NCBI GenBank assembly: GCA_003021785.1
Contig: PXQU01000008.1
Coordinates: forward strand, 1-64,000
Direction: 5' to 3'
DNA: 64,000 nucleotides
DNA from: Halobacteriales archaeon QH_7_65_31
GTDB lineage: Archaea; Halobacteriota; Halobacteria; Halobacteriales; Haloarculaceae
The notes beneath the pieces were generated by a model. The model was not told the origin of the DNA. It ran no database searches and was given only the letters and a program-made list of their open reading frames with translations. Both the position numbers and the translations under genes were made by a program. Below are positions 54,232 to 63,832 of this stretch, piece after piece; within the stretch, counting starts at the first letter, position 1; each line of letters begins with the position of its first letter.

Positions 54232-55992
54232 GTGTTCAGGTCCAGTGACGCAGAGGAGGTCTGTGGCTGTGAGCCACGCTTCGTCGACGACACGCTCCGT
54301 CTCGACGCGGACGAGTGCCCAGAGGAGGGTGAGCTGGCAACGGCTCCCGACTGCCGTGCGACCGCTATCGACGCGCTCCGTGACCGAGATGCCGATCTCG
54401 TTACTGTCCACGCCGCCGGGCTGGAACGTCGGTACGAGAACGCCACCCCGCTGCTCGTCGCAGCCGGACGCTTCGCCGCCCGGGCGGCGTTTCACGACGA
54501 GCCGCTGGCGGACCGCGCGCTGACCGATCCGCTCGACGCTGCGCGGCTGGCCGCTGGTCGTGCCGGTCCCGTCTCGCGTCTCGCCGTCGAAACGGGCCTC
54601 GTCGAGTGTGCGACTGCGGCCGACTCGTACGAGACGCTGTTCCGGCCACAGGTCGCGCCGGCGATCGCGACCGAGCGGGTCGTGCCGCGCCCGCCGCCGA
54701 ACGGGCGGCTCACCGATCGGTACGAGCTCGACACCGACGCGACCGTCAGCGTGTACGACTCGCCCGACGAGGCGCTTCGAACGTACCATCTCACGCCGGT
54801 CGAGCTCACGCTCGACGCGTCAGCGACGGCGACGCTCGATGCGGCCGCCGACCGACTCGTCGCGGACGCACTTGAGGGCCAGCGCGCGGCCGACCGCGCC
54901 GTCCGAGCGGTCGCGACCGACGAGACGCCGGTCGAGACGCTCACCGCCGTCCTCGACAAGCACACTCGCGGACTGGGCGCACTCTCTGACGTGTTCGCCG
55001 ACGCCGCCGTCTCGGACGTGTTCGCGTCCGCCCCTGTCGGCGCGTCACCGGTTCGAATCGAACACGAGGGACGGACCGTCCGTTCGAACGTCTTCCTCAC
55101 GACACAGAGCACGGACGCCCTCGCCTCGCGGTTTCGCCGCGAGAGCGGGCGAGCGTTCTCCCGCGCGAGCCCGACGCTCGACGCCTCCCTCTCCGTCGCC
55201 GGGCGCTCGGTTCGCGTCGCCGGCGTCACCGACCCCGTGAGCGACGGCACGGGGTTCACCTTCCGTGCGGACAGCCGCGATCGGTTTCGACTCGCCGACC
55301 TCGTCGCGAACGAGACCGTCTCGCCGGCGGTCGCCGGACTGCTCTCGGTCGCCGTCGAGCGGAGCGCGTCGATACTCGTCGCCGGCGGACGCGGCGTCGG
55401 CAAGACGACGCTGCTCGGTGCGTTACTCGGTGAACTCGACGCCGGGACGCGAACGGTCGTCGTCGAGGACACCCCCGAACTTCCGGTCGAATCGCTCCGC
55501 GCTGCGGGGTGGGACTGTCAACGGCTCCGCGTCGAGCGCGACGGCGACGGGATGGGACCGACCGAGGCGCTTCGCACCGCCCTCCGTCTCGGGGAGGGAG
55601 CCATCGCCGTCGGTGAGGTACGCGGTGAGGAGGCCGTCGCACTGTACGAAGCAATGCGCGTCGGCGCCGACGGGACGACGCTCGGGACGATCCACGGTGA
55701 GAGCCCGGAGACGGTTCGCGAACGCGTCACGACCGATCTCGGGGTCGCTCCGACCGCCTTCGCGGACACCGATCTCGTGGTGACGCTCGACCGAACCGAC
55801 GGTCGTCGCGTCACCGATCTCTCGGAGGTGGTCGGCCGTGACGCTCCGGCGTTCGCCACGCTGTTCGATCCCGCGGCGACCGGCCGAATCGACCGCGGTA
55901 ACAGCGCCGTCGTCGCCTCGCTCGCCCGCCCCGACGAGACGTACAGCGACGTACGCGAGCGCATCGAGCGTCGCGCAGCGACGTTCCGATGA
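54232..55992 (+). CDS. T2SS/archaeal pilus ATPase (GspE/FlaI-like)
   Basis: The 586-residue secretion ATPase has an N-terminal domain with a Cys cluster (CGCEPRF, ECPEE, PDCRA) that could bind metal. The motor domain has Walker A GGRGVGKTTLLG (K391), VVVEDTPELP as Asp box, GEGAIAVGEVRGEEAVALYEAMRVG as Walker B region, and the His box TIHGES. It powers assembly of pilus-like fibres with the membrane protein encoded next. The GTG at 54232 is preferred because it follows the previous stop by one base; a longer in-frame reading overlaps that gene. Confidence 0.9.
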   Translation: MFRSSDAEEVCGCEPRFVDDTLRLDADECPEEGELATAPDCRATAIDALRDRDADLVTVHAAGLERRYENATPLLVAAGRFAARAAFHDEPLADRALTDPLDAARLAAGRAGPVSRLAVETGLVECATAADSYETLFRPQVAPAIATERVVPRPPPNGRLTDRYELDTDATVSVYDSPDEALRTYHLTPVELTLDASATATLDAAADRLVADALEGQRAADRAVRAVATDETPVETLTAVLDKHTRGLGALSDVFADAAVSDVFASAPVGASPVRIEHEGRTVRSNVFLTTQSTDALASRFRRESGRAFSRASPTLDASLSVAGRSVRVAGVTDPVSDGTGFTFRADSRDRFRLADLVANETVSPAVAGLLSVAVERSASILVAGGRGVGKTTLLGALLGELDAGTRTVVVEDTPELPVESLRAAGWDCQRLRVERDGDGMGPTEALRTALRLGEGAIAVGEVRGEEAVALYEAMRVGADGTTLGTIHGESPETVRERVTTDLGVAPTAFADTDLVVTLDRTDGRRVTDLSEVVGRDAPAFATLFDPAATGRIDRGNSAVVASLARPDETYSDVRERIERRAATFR

Positions 55993-57552
55993 CGCCGCTC
56001 CTCTCGCGGCTGGCGGCACTCTCGCCGCGGACGTTCGAGTCGGACGACGAGCTATCGAACGATCTCGAACTGCTCGGCATCGACTGTGCGGTCGGGACTT
56101 GGCGACAGGCCGGCGACGGACTGGCGGTGCTCTCGGCTACAGTCGGACTCGCAGTGACACCGCTCGTGACTGGGGTAGCGCGCTCGATCGTTCTCGCCGC
56201 GACGTTGCTCCTCGCCGCCGGAACCGTCGAAGGGACCGTCCGCGTCCCGCGGCTATTGGCCGCGATCGTCAGACGTCGCGCGCTCGGCGGTGCGCCGTGG
56301 CTGGTCTGTCGGGCGGCGATGCGACTCCGCGTAACGCCGACGCTGGAGGCGGCGGCTGTCGCCGCCACCGATTCGAGCACGGTCCTCGGTCGTGATCTCG
56401 CGGCCTCGGTTCGACGCGGCCGTGCGACCGGGGCCGCCGGCTTCGATGCGTTCCTGACGCGGTGGGGTGAGTTCTCCCCGCTCCGACGCGGGGTTCGGCT
56501 CCTCGCTGACGCGAGTCGGACCGATGCCGCCGACCGCCCGCAGGCGATCGATCGCGCCCTCGATGCCGTTCTCGACGGCGTGCGCGAGCGGGCCGCTGAC
56601 GACGCTGCCGAGCTGCGCGGCCCGGTCACGGCGGTGTACGCCTTCGGCGTCCTCCTCCCGCTCGCGTTCGTCGCCGCGCTGCCGGCTGCCAGCGTCGCCG
56701 GGCTACCGGTCTCGGTTCCGGCTATCGTCCTCGTCTACGATATCGTGCTTCCGGTCGGCCTGCTCGCAGCGGGGCTCCGTCGCCGCGTCGATCGCGCTCC
56801 CGTCGTGGACACCGCCGTTCGCCGCTGTCGGCTTCGGTCTCGGCGCGATGCTCACCGTCCAGTACCGTCCGTACCGACGGCTCCGGGCGGAGACCGATAC
56901 GCTCGATGCCGGCCTTCCGGACGTGCTCTACGGCGTCGGTCGGCGGGTCCGCGACGGCGATCCGGTCGAACGAGCGATCGACGCGACGGCCGAGACCCTC
57001 GACTCACCGGCGAGCGTGCTCTTCGATCGGGCGAACGAGCAAGGGGCCGCCCTCGGTGTCGGTATCGAGACGGCGCTGTGTGGGGATCGTAGCCCGCTGG
57101 CGAGCGTGCCGAGCCGTCGCGTCGACGACGTCGCCCGGCTGTTCGTCGACGCCGCGCGCGCCGGCCAGCCGGCCGGCCCCTCGCTCGTCGCGGCCGGTGA
57201 GTATCTCGGGGCCCTCGCTCGCCTCGAAACGGAGACCAGACGATCGATTCGTCACGCCACGGGGACGATGGGCAACACCGCGGTGCTGTTCGGTCCTCTC
57301 GTCGGCGGTGTCACCGTCGCGCTGGCCGGACGAGTCGGTGGCTCGAAGCTCGGTGAGGCGATTCCACAGACCGGTCTCGCGCTCGCCGTCGGCGTCTACG
57401 TCCTCCTGCTCGCGGTCGTGTTGACGGCGCTCGCGACCGGGTTGGCGCGCGGCTTCGACCGCTCCGTCGTCGGCTATCGGGTCGGGCTGGCGCTGCTTGC
57501 CGCGACGGCGACGTATCTCGCTGCGATCGTCGCGGGCGGTCTCCTCGTCTGA
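55989..57552 (+). pseudogene. T2SS-F/TadC-like membrane protein gene with a one-base frame shift
   Basis: The gene encodes a GspF/TadC-like membrane platform in two frames. Frame one from the ATG at 55989 (MTPLLSRLAALSP) gives the first GspF domain and helices to LPVGLLAAG near 56770. Frame two then gives SVAASIALPSWTPPF, the second GspF domain (LDAGLPDVLYGVGRRV) and helices to the stop at 57552. A G4 run at 56771-56774 explains it: with three Gs the protein reads LLAAGSVAASIALP without break, about 520 residues. This is either a true single-base expansion or a sequence error. The start overlaps the ATPase stop (ATGA). Confidence 0.9.
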
Positions 57553-57562
57553 CCGGCGCAGG

Positions 57563-57569
57563 TTTATAT
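57563..57569 (+). promoter_or_regulatory. Internal TATA element before the DUF7283 gene
   Basis: TTTATAT within GGTTTATATCGG lies 24-30 nt before the ATG at 57593. It is a leaderless-type promoter inside the operon, so the pseudopilin half can be expressed apart from the ATPase half. Confidence 0.55.
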
Positions 57570-57592
57570 CGGAAGCCGGGACCAGCCGACCC

Positions 57593-58054
57593 ATGTTCAG
57601 TACGACAGAGGGGTGGTACAGCTGGATCGGCGTTTCGCTCGCAGCGGCTGGACTGCTCGCCGTCGTTCTCGGTCTCCCGACAGCGCCACCGCCGGACGCG
57701 CGAGCGGTCGCGACCGTCGTCGACGGAACTGCCGGCAGCGACTACGCCGGACAGACGACCGTCGAGATCGACGCGACGCGACTCCGCCTCACGACGCGAG
57801 GCGTGACGCTGGAGACGGCACAGGGGACGACCCACGCTGGCTTCGACGCCGGTCCGGTCGTTCCGGTGCGGGAGGGACCGCTGCTGGCCGTCCTCGACGG
57901 GAGCGACCCTCGACGGGTGTTCGCCGACAGCACGAGCTTCAGGCGGGCCGTCGAGCGGGCGCGCGCCCGACAGCCGACGTGGCGGCCCGCCCCGGAGACG
58001 CTCCGTGCCCGCCAGCTAACGTGGGGTGAGACGCGTGTCACGCTCGTCGGATAG
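57593..58054 (+). CDS. DUF7283-like secreted pilus-operon protein
   Basis: The 153-residue protein has an N-terminal hydrophobic helix (WIGVSLAAAGLLAVVLGLP, about 11-29) and a beta-rich extracellular domain (TTVEIDATRLRLTTRG). The ATG at 57593 follows an internal promoter; upstream in-frame codons belong to the T2SS-F gene. It fits the haloarchaeal DUF7283 group, found only next to T2SS-like genes. It is probably an extracellular or pseudopilin-like subunit. Confidence 0.65.
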   Translation: MFSTTEGWYSWIGVSLAAAGLLAVVLGLPTAPPPDARAVATVVDGTAGSDYAGQTTVEIDATRLRLTTRGVTLETAQGTTHAGFDAGPVVPVREGPLLAVLDGSDPRRVFADSTSFRRAVERARARQPTWRPAPETLRARQLTWGETRVTLVG

Positions 58055-58406
58055 GGCACAGACCGATCCACTGGTCGCGCTCGTGGCCGTCGCAGCCGTC
58101 GGTCTCGCGCTCTCGGCGTACGGCGGGCTGCTCGGTGACGTCCTCGCGCCGACCGTACCGTCGCCGGCATCGACGCTCGACTCGGTGATCGATGAGCTCG
58201 CACCCGCCGGTGTCGTCGCTCCCTCTCGACTCGATGGCCTCTCCGTCGACGATACGACGCACGTCTCGCTCGCCGTCGGCGGAGCGTCTTGGGCCGCCGG
58301 GCCGACGCCACCAGCGACCGAGACGCGAACGATTCGCCAGCGCGTCCCGATCCGCCGAGCGAACGGGACCGTCGACGCCGGTCGAATCCGGGTGACCGTC
58401 TGGTGA
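58035..58406 (+). CDS. DUF7285-like pseudopilin
   Basis: This protein of 123 residues has a prepilin-like start: SRSSDRAQTDP then the hydrophobic helix LVALVAVAAVGLALSAYG. A short outer domain follows. The GTG at 58035 is preferred because a GGTGAG ribosome-binding site sits 5 nt before it; the GTG at 58026 is an alternative start. The basic-residue/hydrophobic start resembles class III signal peptides cut by PibD. It overlaps the preceding gene and is overlapped by the next (GTGA). Confidence 0.65.
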   Translation: MSRSSDRAQTDPLVALVAVAAVGLALSAYGGLLGDVLAPTVPSPASTLDSVIDELAPAGVVAPSRLDGLSVDDTTHVSLAVGGASWAAGPTPPATETRTIRQRVPIRRANGTVDAGRIRVTVW

Positions 58407-59245
58407 GCCGCGGGCTCTCGACGACGGCCGACGTACTCGTCTTCCTCGTGCTCGTCTCTGCGGCCGCGGCGACCCTCGCACTGCCGACCGGGTCGGCTCC
58501 CTCGGCGGATGCAGACGCCGCGGCGACGATCGTCGAGCGAACGACCGCCGACGTCGACTACCGGCTCGTCGCTCCCGACGACGACCGGTTTCCGAGTTCC
58601 GTCGGCTTCGAGCGCCGAACCAGTGGCCGGCTGGCTGCGCTCCTCGCTCAAAGCGCCGTCCGGAACACAACGATCGACGGTCGGCAGTTGACGCGCGTGA
58701 GCGATGCGTACGAGCGGCAGGTGGCTGCAGCCGTCTCGAACGCCACCGGTCCGCGAACGCAGATGGTGGCTCGCTGGCAGCCGTTCGACGGCTCGGCTGT
58801 CAGCGGTCGCGCAGTCGCCGGGCCGACACCGCCTGCTGACGCCGTCGTCGCCAGTCAGCTCCGAACCGTTCGGGCCGGTGGTGAGCCACAAGCCCGGGCA
58901 CAGCGTGCGGCCGAGGCGTCCGGCTACGCCGGCGTGGCGGCCGTCGCCGCCGCTCTCACCGTCGAGCGACTGTGGCCGGCGACGGGGATGCGGAGCGCGC
59001 TCGCCGCCGACTATCCGACCGACAGGCTCGCCGCGGTGCGGTACGAGGCGGCCGGTCGGCGGCTCGATCTGTCCGTCGACGCACCGCTTGACGCCCGGAA
59101 CGTGACCGAGCTGAACGCCCGGCTTCACGCGGCTCTCCAGCGACGGTACGAGCGCCGGCTTCGAACGCGGTTCGATTCGCCGGCAGCGGCGGCCCGAGCG
59201 ATCCGTCCCGGTGTCCGACTGGTCGTTCGGCGGTGGTCGGTATGA
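58403..59245 (+). CDS. DUF7284-like pseudopilin-type protein
   Basis: The 280-residue protein starts SRGLSTTADVLVFLVLVSAAAATLALP, that is, Arg-Gly followed by a long hydrophobic stretch, as in archaeal prepilins. A large outer domain follows (RLVAPDDDRFPSSVGFERR, VERLWPATGMRSALAADYP). The GTG at 58403 overlaps the preceding stop by four bases, and its own stop overlaps the next ATG. It matches haloarchaeal DUF7284. Confidence 0.65.
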   Translation: MSRGLSTTADVLVFLVLVSAAAATLALPTGSAPSADADAAATIVERTTADVDYRLVAPDDDRFPSSVGFERRTSGRLAALLAQSAVRNTTIDGRQLTRVSDAYERQVAAAVSNATGPRTQMVARWQPFDGSAVSGRAVAGPTPPADAVVASQLRTVRAGGEPQARAQRAAEASGYAGVAAVAAALTVERLWPATGMRSALAADYPTDRLAAVRYEAAGRRLDLSVDAPLDARNVTELNARLHAALQRRYERRLRTRFDSPAAAARAIRPGVRLVVRRWSV

Positions 59246-62196
59246 ACGAGCGGGGTCGCGTCCCGTTCGCACTGCTCGGGGTGTTGCTGCTCGTTGGAAG
59301 CGCGAGTATCACCGCGGGTCTCGGCGGCGTCGCTCCGATGCGCAAACCGGCGACGGAGACGGCCTTCGAGCAGACGCGAACCGCCCTCGGTGGGGTCATC
59401 CGTGATGCCACTCGCACGGCTGCGAAGCGTGCAGCAGCACACCCCGTCGTCGCGCCGGCAGACACGACGGTCGGACGCGCGCTCGCCGCGACCGACGACC
59501 CGTTTCGGGCCTCGCTCGAACTCCGGACGTATCTCGCGGTTCGTGACCGACTCACCGCGACGACCGAACGCGGCGTGACGGTCGAGCCGAGCCTTCCGGC
59601 ACTCCGTGATGCGGGAGGACTGACCGCTGCACTCGACCGCACCACCGTCGAGCCGGTCGGACGTAACGACACCGCCGTCCGGGTGACCGTATCGAACGTC
59701 ACGCTCACCGCGACCCGTGACGGCCGTCCCGTCGAGACGCACGTCGTCTCACCGACGGTAACCGTCGCGACGCCCGTCATCGCGCTTCACGAACGGACGG
59801 CGACCTACCAGCGACGCCTCGACGGCGGCCCGACGGAGACCGGGCTCGCACGCCGGGCGACCGCGCGGCTGTACGGACTCGCGTGGGCGCGCGGCCTCAC
59901 CCAGTACGGTGGTGGCCCGATAGCGAACGTCGTCTCGAACCGGCATATCGCCGTTGCGACGAATCACGCGCTCCTCGCTCAGCAGCGAGCGACGTTCGGT
60001 GCGGTCGACGACGCCGGTCGGCGTGCGGTTCGGGTCGCCGGCGCTCGGGCCGCTGGGACGGATATCTTGGCCGCGGCGGGCCAGTCTGGCCAGCAGATAC
60101 AGCAGCTCCTCGACAGAGTCGATGCTGCGACTCCGGGGTCGACGCTTGATCCGATAGCGGCGGCGAATCCATCTGCCACGCCGGAATCGACACTGAGTAT
60201 CTCGATCGACACCGCCGCGAGGACGGCCTTCGAGGACATCACCGGTGGGGAACTCACCGAGACGCTCGCCGCGGCGTATCGGGTCGCGGTCGAGCGCAGA
60301 GTCACGATCACCGATCGCGAGACCACCACCACCGGTCAGGCGCGTCCGCCCGGAGACAACTGGACCCTCGTCGGAACGAGCCAAACCAGCGAGACGACAG
60401 TGACGGACGCAGAGCCGACGGCGTCCGGGGCGACTGCGCCGTGGCATCAGCTCGACGAGCGGGGTCGACACGTCACCGAGACCACGCGTACCGAGCACCG
60501 CTGGCGGCGCGGTCGCTCGGTTCGAACGACCGTCGAAACAACGACAGCGCGCCGTCACGTCACGATTCAGCTGGTCGGCCGGCACGACGGCGGCGACGCA
60601 CCGACAGCGCCGATACGGTCGGTTCACGAGCAGGGCGGGGCACTCGACGGACCGAACCTCGCCGCGACGACCGACCGAGCCAGCGCTCGACTGCTCGGCA
60701 GTCCCGGCGCGGTCGATACGGTCGCACGCCGGGCGACGAGCGACGAGACGACCCGCGTAACGGTTCACGGTGAACAGCCGCCGACACTCCGCGAGTGGGT
60801 GTATCGCGATCTCGTCCGACTGCGCGAGCGGGTGCGGAACGTCTCGATAACAGTCGAACGCGGCGCGCTCGGCACGTATCAGGTAAATCCGAGTAACCGG
60901 CTCGCTACGGTGCTCCGGGAGCGACGCACGCAACTGATCGATCCGCCCGCCCGCTACGACGGCGTTGCTGACAGGGCACGCGTCGCAGCTCGTGGCGCGT
61001 ATCTCGATGCGGTCGTCGCGCGATTAGAGCGCCGAGCGAGCGACAGAGCCGGCGTGAAACGGCGCCTCGCCGAACTGCTCGCGGAGCGGGGGCTGAGCCT
61101 CGACCGACTGTGCGCGATCATGACCGCGCGCTCGCGAGTCACGACCGCGACCAGTCGTCCGATCACCGGTGTCGGCGGGCCGTACACGCTCGATGTCGAG
61201 GGAGCGCCTGCGTATCTCACGCTCGCATCGGTGAACCGAACGGAAACGGACTCGCTGCGAGCAGGGACGATACGCCCACTCGCCGCCCGCAACACGAACC
61301 TGTTCACCGCCCCGTACGGCGATGTCGCCGACGGACTCGTCGGGAGGCTGTTCGGCTCAGATCGCGTCCGACTCCGCTCCGGTGCGAACGCGCTCGCTGC
61401 CAGCGACGCGCTCGACGGCGATCTCGCCACCCGACGGACACTCGAAACCGCTGTCGACGCCGCGGTGTCCAGACGACGGCGGGGGATGCGCCGCGTGCTC
61501 AGGCGTGCCGATATCGGTGACACACGCACTGACCGTCGGCAGCTCGTCACAGCCGGACTCGGAGCGTGGACCACGACCGCGACACGAGCGCTCGCCCTGA
61601 CCGACGATCGTGCGGCAGACGCCGTCGCGGCCGTCGCGGTCCGGCGGTATCCCGACTCGTTCGACGGACCGGTCGACCGCGACGAACTCCGACGCTCGCT
61701 TCGCGCCGCGGCGGAAGACGGTCCCGGCGTTCCGGAGTCCTCCGTGACTCCCCACGTCGAGCGGACGAAACGGGCCGTCCGTGAACTGACTGCTTGGGGC
61801 GTCGAGCGGGCGATGAATCGGACGACAGCCGCTGCCCGAAAGCGGCTCGAATCACGAGTTGGGAAGCTAGCAGCCGTACCGAGCGGGCTCCCGATCACGC
61901 CGATCCCGTCACAGTGGTACGCGACGGTGAACGTCTGGGACGTCGAAGCGCGCGGCCGCTACGACCGCTTCACCGTCAGCGCCCGCGACGGCGGTCCCGG
62001 TCGACGACTCACCTATGTCCGCGACGGTCGACCTGTCCGCATCGACTGGGACGGCGACGGACGCGCGGAACGCGCCGGAACGGCGACGCGGGTGAAGTTC
62101 CAGTACCGGACGGCCGTCGTGGTGGTCGTTCCACCGGGGGGACAGGGCGTCGGTGACGTCGACGGTAACGCCGACGAACGCTCCGCAGGCTGGTGA
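59242..62196 (+). CDS. DUF7286-like giant pilus-operon protein
   Basis: This 984-residue protein begins MNERGRVPFALLGVLLLVGSAS, again Arg-Gly before a hydrophobic helix. The remaining 950 residues are a large outer-facing region with many Arg/Asp-rich stretches and repeats of DRTTVE/TTVETTT style. The end carries VEARGRYDRFTVSARDGGP and ends near FQYRTAVVVVVPPGG, a possible C-terminal hydrophobic segment. Its size resembles large minor pilins such as GspK. The ATG at 59242 overlaps the previous stop; the GTG at 59233 is less likely. It matches haloarchaeal DUF7286. Confidence 0.65.
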   Translation: MNERGRVPFALLGVLLLVGSASITAGLGGVAPMRKPATETAFEQTRTALGGVIRDATRTAAKRAAAHPVVAPADTTVGRALAATDDPFRASLELRTYLAVRDRLTATTERGVTVEPSLPALRDAGGLTAALDRTTVEPVGRNDTAVRVTVSNVTLTATRDGRPVETHVVSPTVTVATPVIALHERTATYQRRLDGGPTETGLARRATARLYGLAWARGLTQYGGGPIANVVSNRHIAVATNHALLAQQRATFGAVDDAGRRAVRVAGARAAGTDILAAAGQSGQQIQQLLDRVDAATPGSTLDPIAAANPSATPESTLSISIDTAARTAFEDITGGELTETLAAAYRVAVERRVTITDRETTTTGQARPPGDNWTLVGTSQTSETTVTDAEPTASGATAPWHQLDERGRHVTETTRTEHRWRRGRSVRTTVETTTARRHVTIQLVGRHDGGDAPTAPIRSVHEQGGALDGPNLAATTDRASARLLGSPGAVDTVARRATSDETTRVTVHGEQPPTLREWVYRDLVRLRERVRNVSITVERGALGTYQVNPSNRLATVLRERRTQLIDPPARYDGVADRARVAARGAYLDAVVARLERRASDRAGVKRRLAELLAERGLSLDRLCAIMTARSRVTTATSRPITGVGGPYTLDVEGAPAYLTLASVNRTETDSLRAGTIRPLAARNTNLFTAPYGDVADGLVGRLFGSDRVRLRSGANALAASDALDGDLATRRTLETAVDAAVSRRRRGMRRVLRRADIGDTRTDRRQLVTAGLGAWTTTATRALALTDDRAADAVAAVAVRRYPDSFDGPVDRDELRRSLRAAAEDGPGVPESSVTPHVERTKRAVRELTAWGVERAMNRTTAAARKRLESRVGKLAAVPSGLPITPIPSQWYATVNVWDVEARGRYDRFTVSARDGGPGRRLTYVRDGRPVRIDWDGDGRAERAGTATRVKFQYRTAVVVVVPPGGQGVGDVDGNADERSAGW

Positions 62197-62344
62197 TCGG
62201 CGAGCGGCCGCTGGTGACTGCGTAGCGCGTCGGTGTCTCCCGCAGACACGCGCGACTGAGAGCAAGGAATCCTTCGCCGAAGCGGTCCTGCACACGTCGT
62301 GACGGAACTCGAAGGCATTTAGCCGTCGACCGCAAAGCCGGCCT

Positions 62345-62770
62345 ATGCTCCACGATCTCGTCGCGGATCCGGGCGCACAGTCCGGGCCGGAACTGCACGA
62401 CGCGATGACCGACGAACTCGCCGCCGGCGTCAGTACCGTCGGCATCGAGACAGTCATCGACGAGACCGACGTGTCAGAGTCGACGGTACGCGACCTCGCC
62501 GCCGGTGACCAGCCCGAGCTCACCATCGAGGAGGCCGCCGCCGTCCTCGCAGTCGTCGAGGACGACGACGCCGACGATATCGTCGCGCTCTCGCGTGACG
62601 CCATCATGATGGGGATGTCACAGGCCGTCCTCGACGTAGAGGCGCTGGCCGCCGACGCCGGCGACGGTCTCGAACCGCGCGAGGTGCAGTCGAAGATCGA
62701 GGGCCGGTTTCCGATGACGCTGCGCGAGTTCGCGCTGTTTCACGCGACGATTCAGGCGCAGACGGTCTGA
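62345..62770 (+). CDS. DUF5791 family protein
   Basis: The 141-residue acidic protein belongs to the haloarchaeal DUF5791 family. It is helical with an HTH-like middle (VIDETDVSESTVRDLAAGDQPELTIEEAAAVLAV, about 39-72) and an end REVQSKIEGRFPMTLREFALFHATIQ. The function is unknown; the HTH-like pattern suggests nucleic-acid or protein contact. It stands after the pilus operon (148 bp gap) and before the epimerase. Confidence 0.78.
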   Translation: MLHDLVADPGAQSGPELHDAMTDELAAGVSTVGIETVIDETDVSESTVRDLAAGDQPELTIEEAAAVLAVVEDDDADDIVALSRDAIMMGMSQAVLDVEALAADAGDGLEPREVQSKIEGRFPMTLREFALFHATIQAQTV

Positions 62771-62839
62771 GTCCCGGGATCGACCGGTGGCTGTGACGCC
62801 ACGACACGAATAAACCAGCGCCGATCAAAGGGTACGCAG

Positions 62840-63721
62840 ATGCGAATCGGAATCTTGGGCTGTGGCTACGTCGGACTCGAACTCGCCCGCCGGCTCACGT
62901 CTGCCCACGAGGTGGTCGGCGTCCGGCGATCGAATCTCTCGGCGGTCGAAGAGACGGGGGCGACGGCGATCGAGGCCGACGTGACCGACGCCGCTTCGCT
63001 CGCGGCGGTCCCCGACGTAGATTGGCTCGTCTTCGCCGCCTCCTCCGGCGGGCGCGGAGCCGACGCTGCTCGCGAGGTGTACGTCGACGGACTGGAGACG
63101 GCTATCGACGCCTTCGCCGGCCGCGAGTCGCCACCGGAGCGACTCGTCTACACCTCCTCGACGGGCGTCTACGGCGATCACGACGGGGGGTGGGTTGACG
63201 AGACCACCGCTATCGATCCGACGACGGAGAAGACGACCGTGCTCGCGGAGGCCGAGCGGATCGCGACCGAGTACGCCGCCGAGCGCGGTATCGACGGCAC
63301 GGTCGCCCGGTTCGCCGGTCTCTACGGACCGGACCGCTACCGACTCGACCGCTACTTGGACGGGCCCGTGACGGCGGGCTATCTGAACATGGTCCACCGG
63401 GACGACGCGGCGGGCGCGGTGGCGCATCTCCTCGGTGGCGTCGAGCCGTCGGTCGTCAACGTGGTCGACGACGAGCCGGTTTCGAAACACGCGTTCGCCG
63501 ACTGGCTGGCCGACGAGTGCGGCGTCGATCGCCCCGACAAACGGACGAAACGGGAGCGGCTCGCTGCGGGCGATCTCTCCGAGCCGGCCGAGCGACGGAT
63601 TCTCACCAGCAAGCGCGTCAGCAACGACCGGCTCCACGAGGTGGGGTACGAGCTGACGGCTCCGACCTATCGCGAAGGGTATCGGGCCGCCGTGGAAGCG
63701 TACCGGCGCGAGTCGGCGTAG
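62840..63721 (+). CDS. SDR-family NAD(P)-dependent epimerase/dehydratase
   Basis: This 293-residue protein is a short-chain dehydrogenase of the YeeZ/epimerase type. The Rossmann motif GILGCGYVGLELARRL is at residues 4-19. YTSSTGVYGDHDGGWVDE carries the conserved Ser-Thr-Tyr region. FAGLYGPDRYRLDRYL and NMVHRDDAAGAVAHLL complete the family pattern. The typical Tyr-x3-Lys is not clear, so catalysis is uncertain. The substrate is unknown. Confidence 0.85.
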   Translation: MRIGILGCGYVGLELARRLTSAHEVVGVRRSNLSAVEETGATAIEADVTDAASLAAVPDVDWLVFAASSGGRGADAAREVYVDGLETAIDAFAGRESPPERLVYTSSTGVYGDHDGGWVDETTAIDPTTEKTTVLAEAERIATEYAAERGIDGTVARFAGLYGPDRYRLDRYLDGPVTAGYLNMVHRDDAAGAVAHLLGGVEPSVVNVVDDEPVSKHAFADWLADECGVDRPDKRTKRERLAAGDLSEPAERRILTSKRVSNDRLHEVGYELTAPTYREGYRAAVEAYRRESA

Positions 63722-63832
63722 CCGGTGTGAGCGTCGAGAACATACTCTCACAGCAGGTTATTTTACCGGCAACGGTGAGAGTCAGCCGCTACGTGAGATT
63801 GCGTACTGTCTATCCCCCGAGTGAGAAGGTGG

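Noticed and set aside
55040-55070. GGTTCGAATC motif resembling a tRNA T-loop
   Set aside because: It lies inside the secretion ATPase coding region in frame, and no tRNA cloverleaf can be drawn around it.
56820-57092. Tail of the first T2SS-F frame (RRCRLRSRRDAHRP...)
   Set aside because: It is Arg-rich out-of-frame sequence; the coding signal continues in the next frame.
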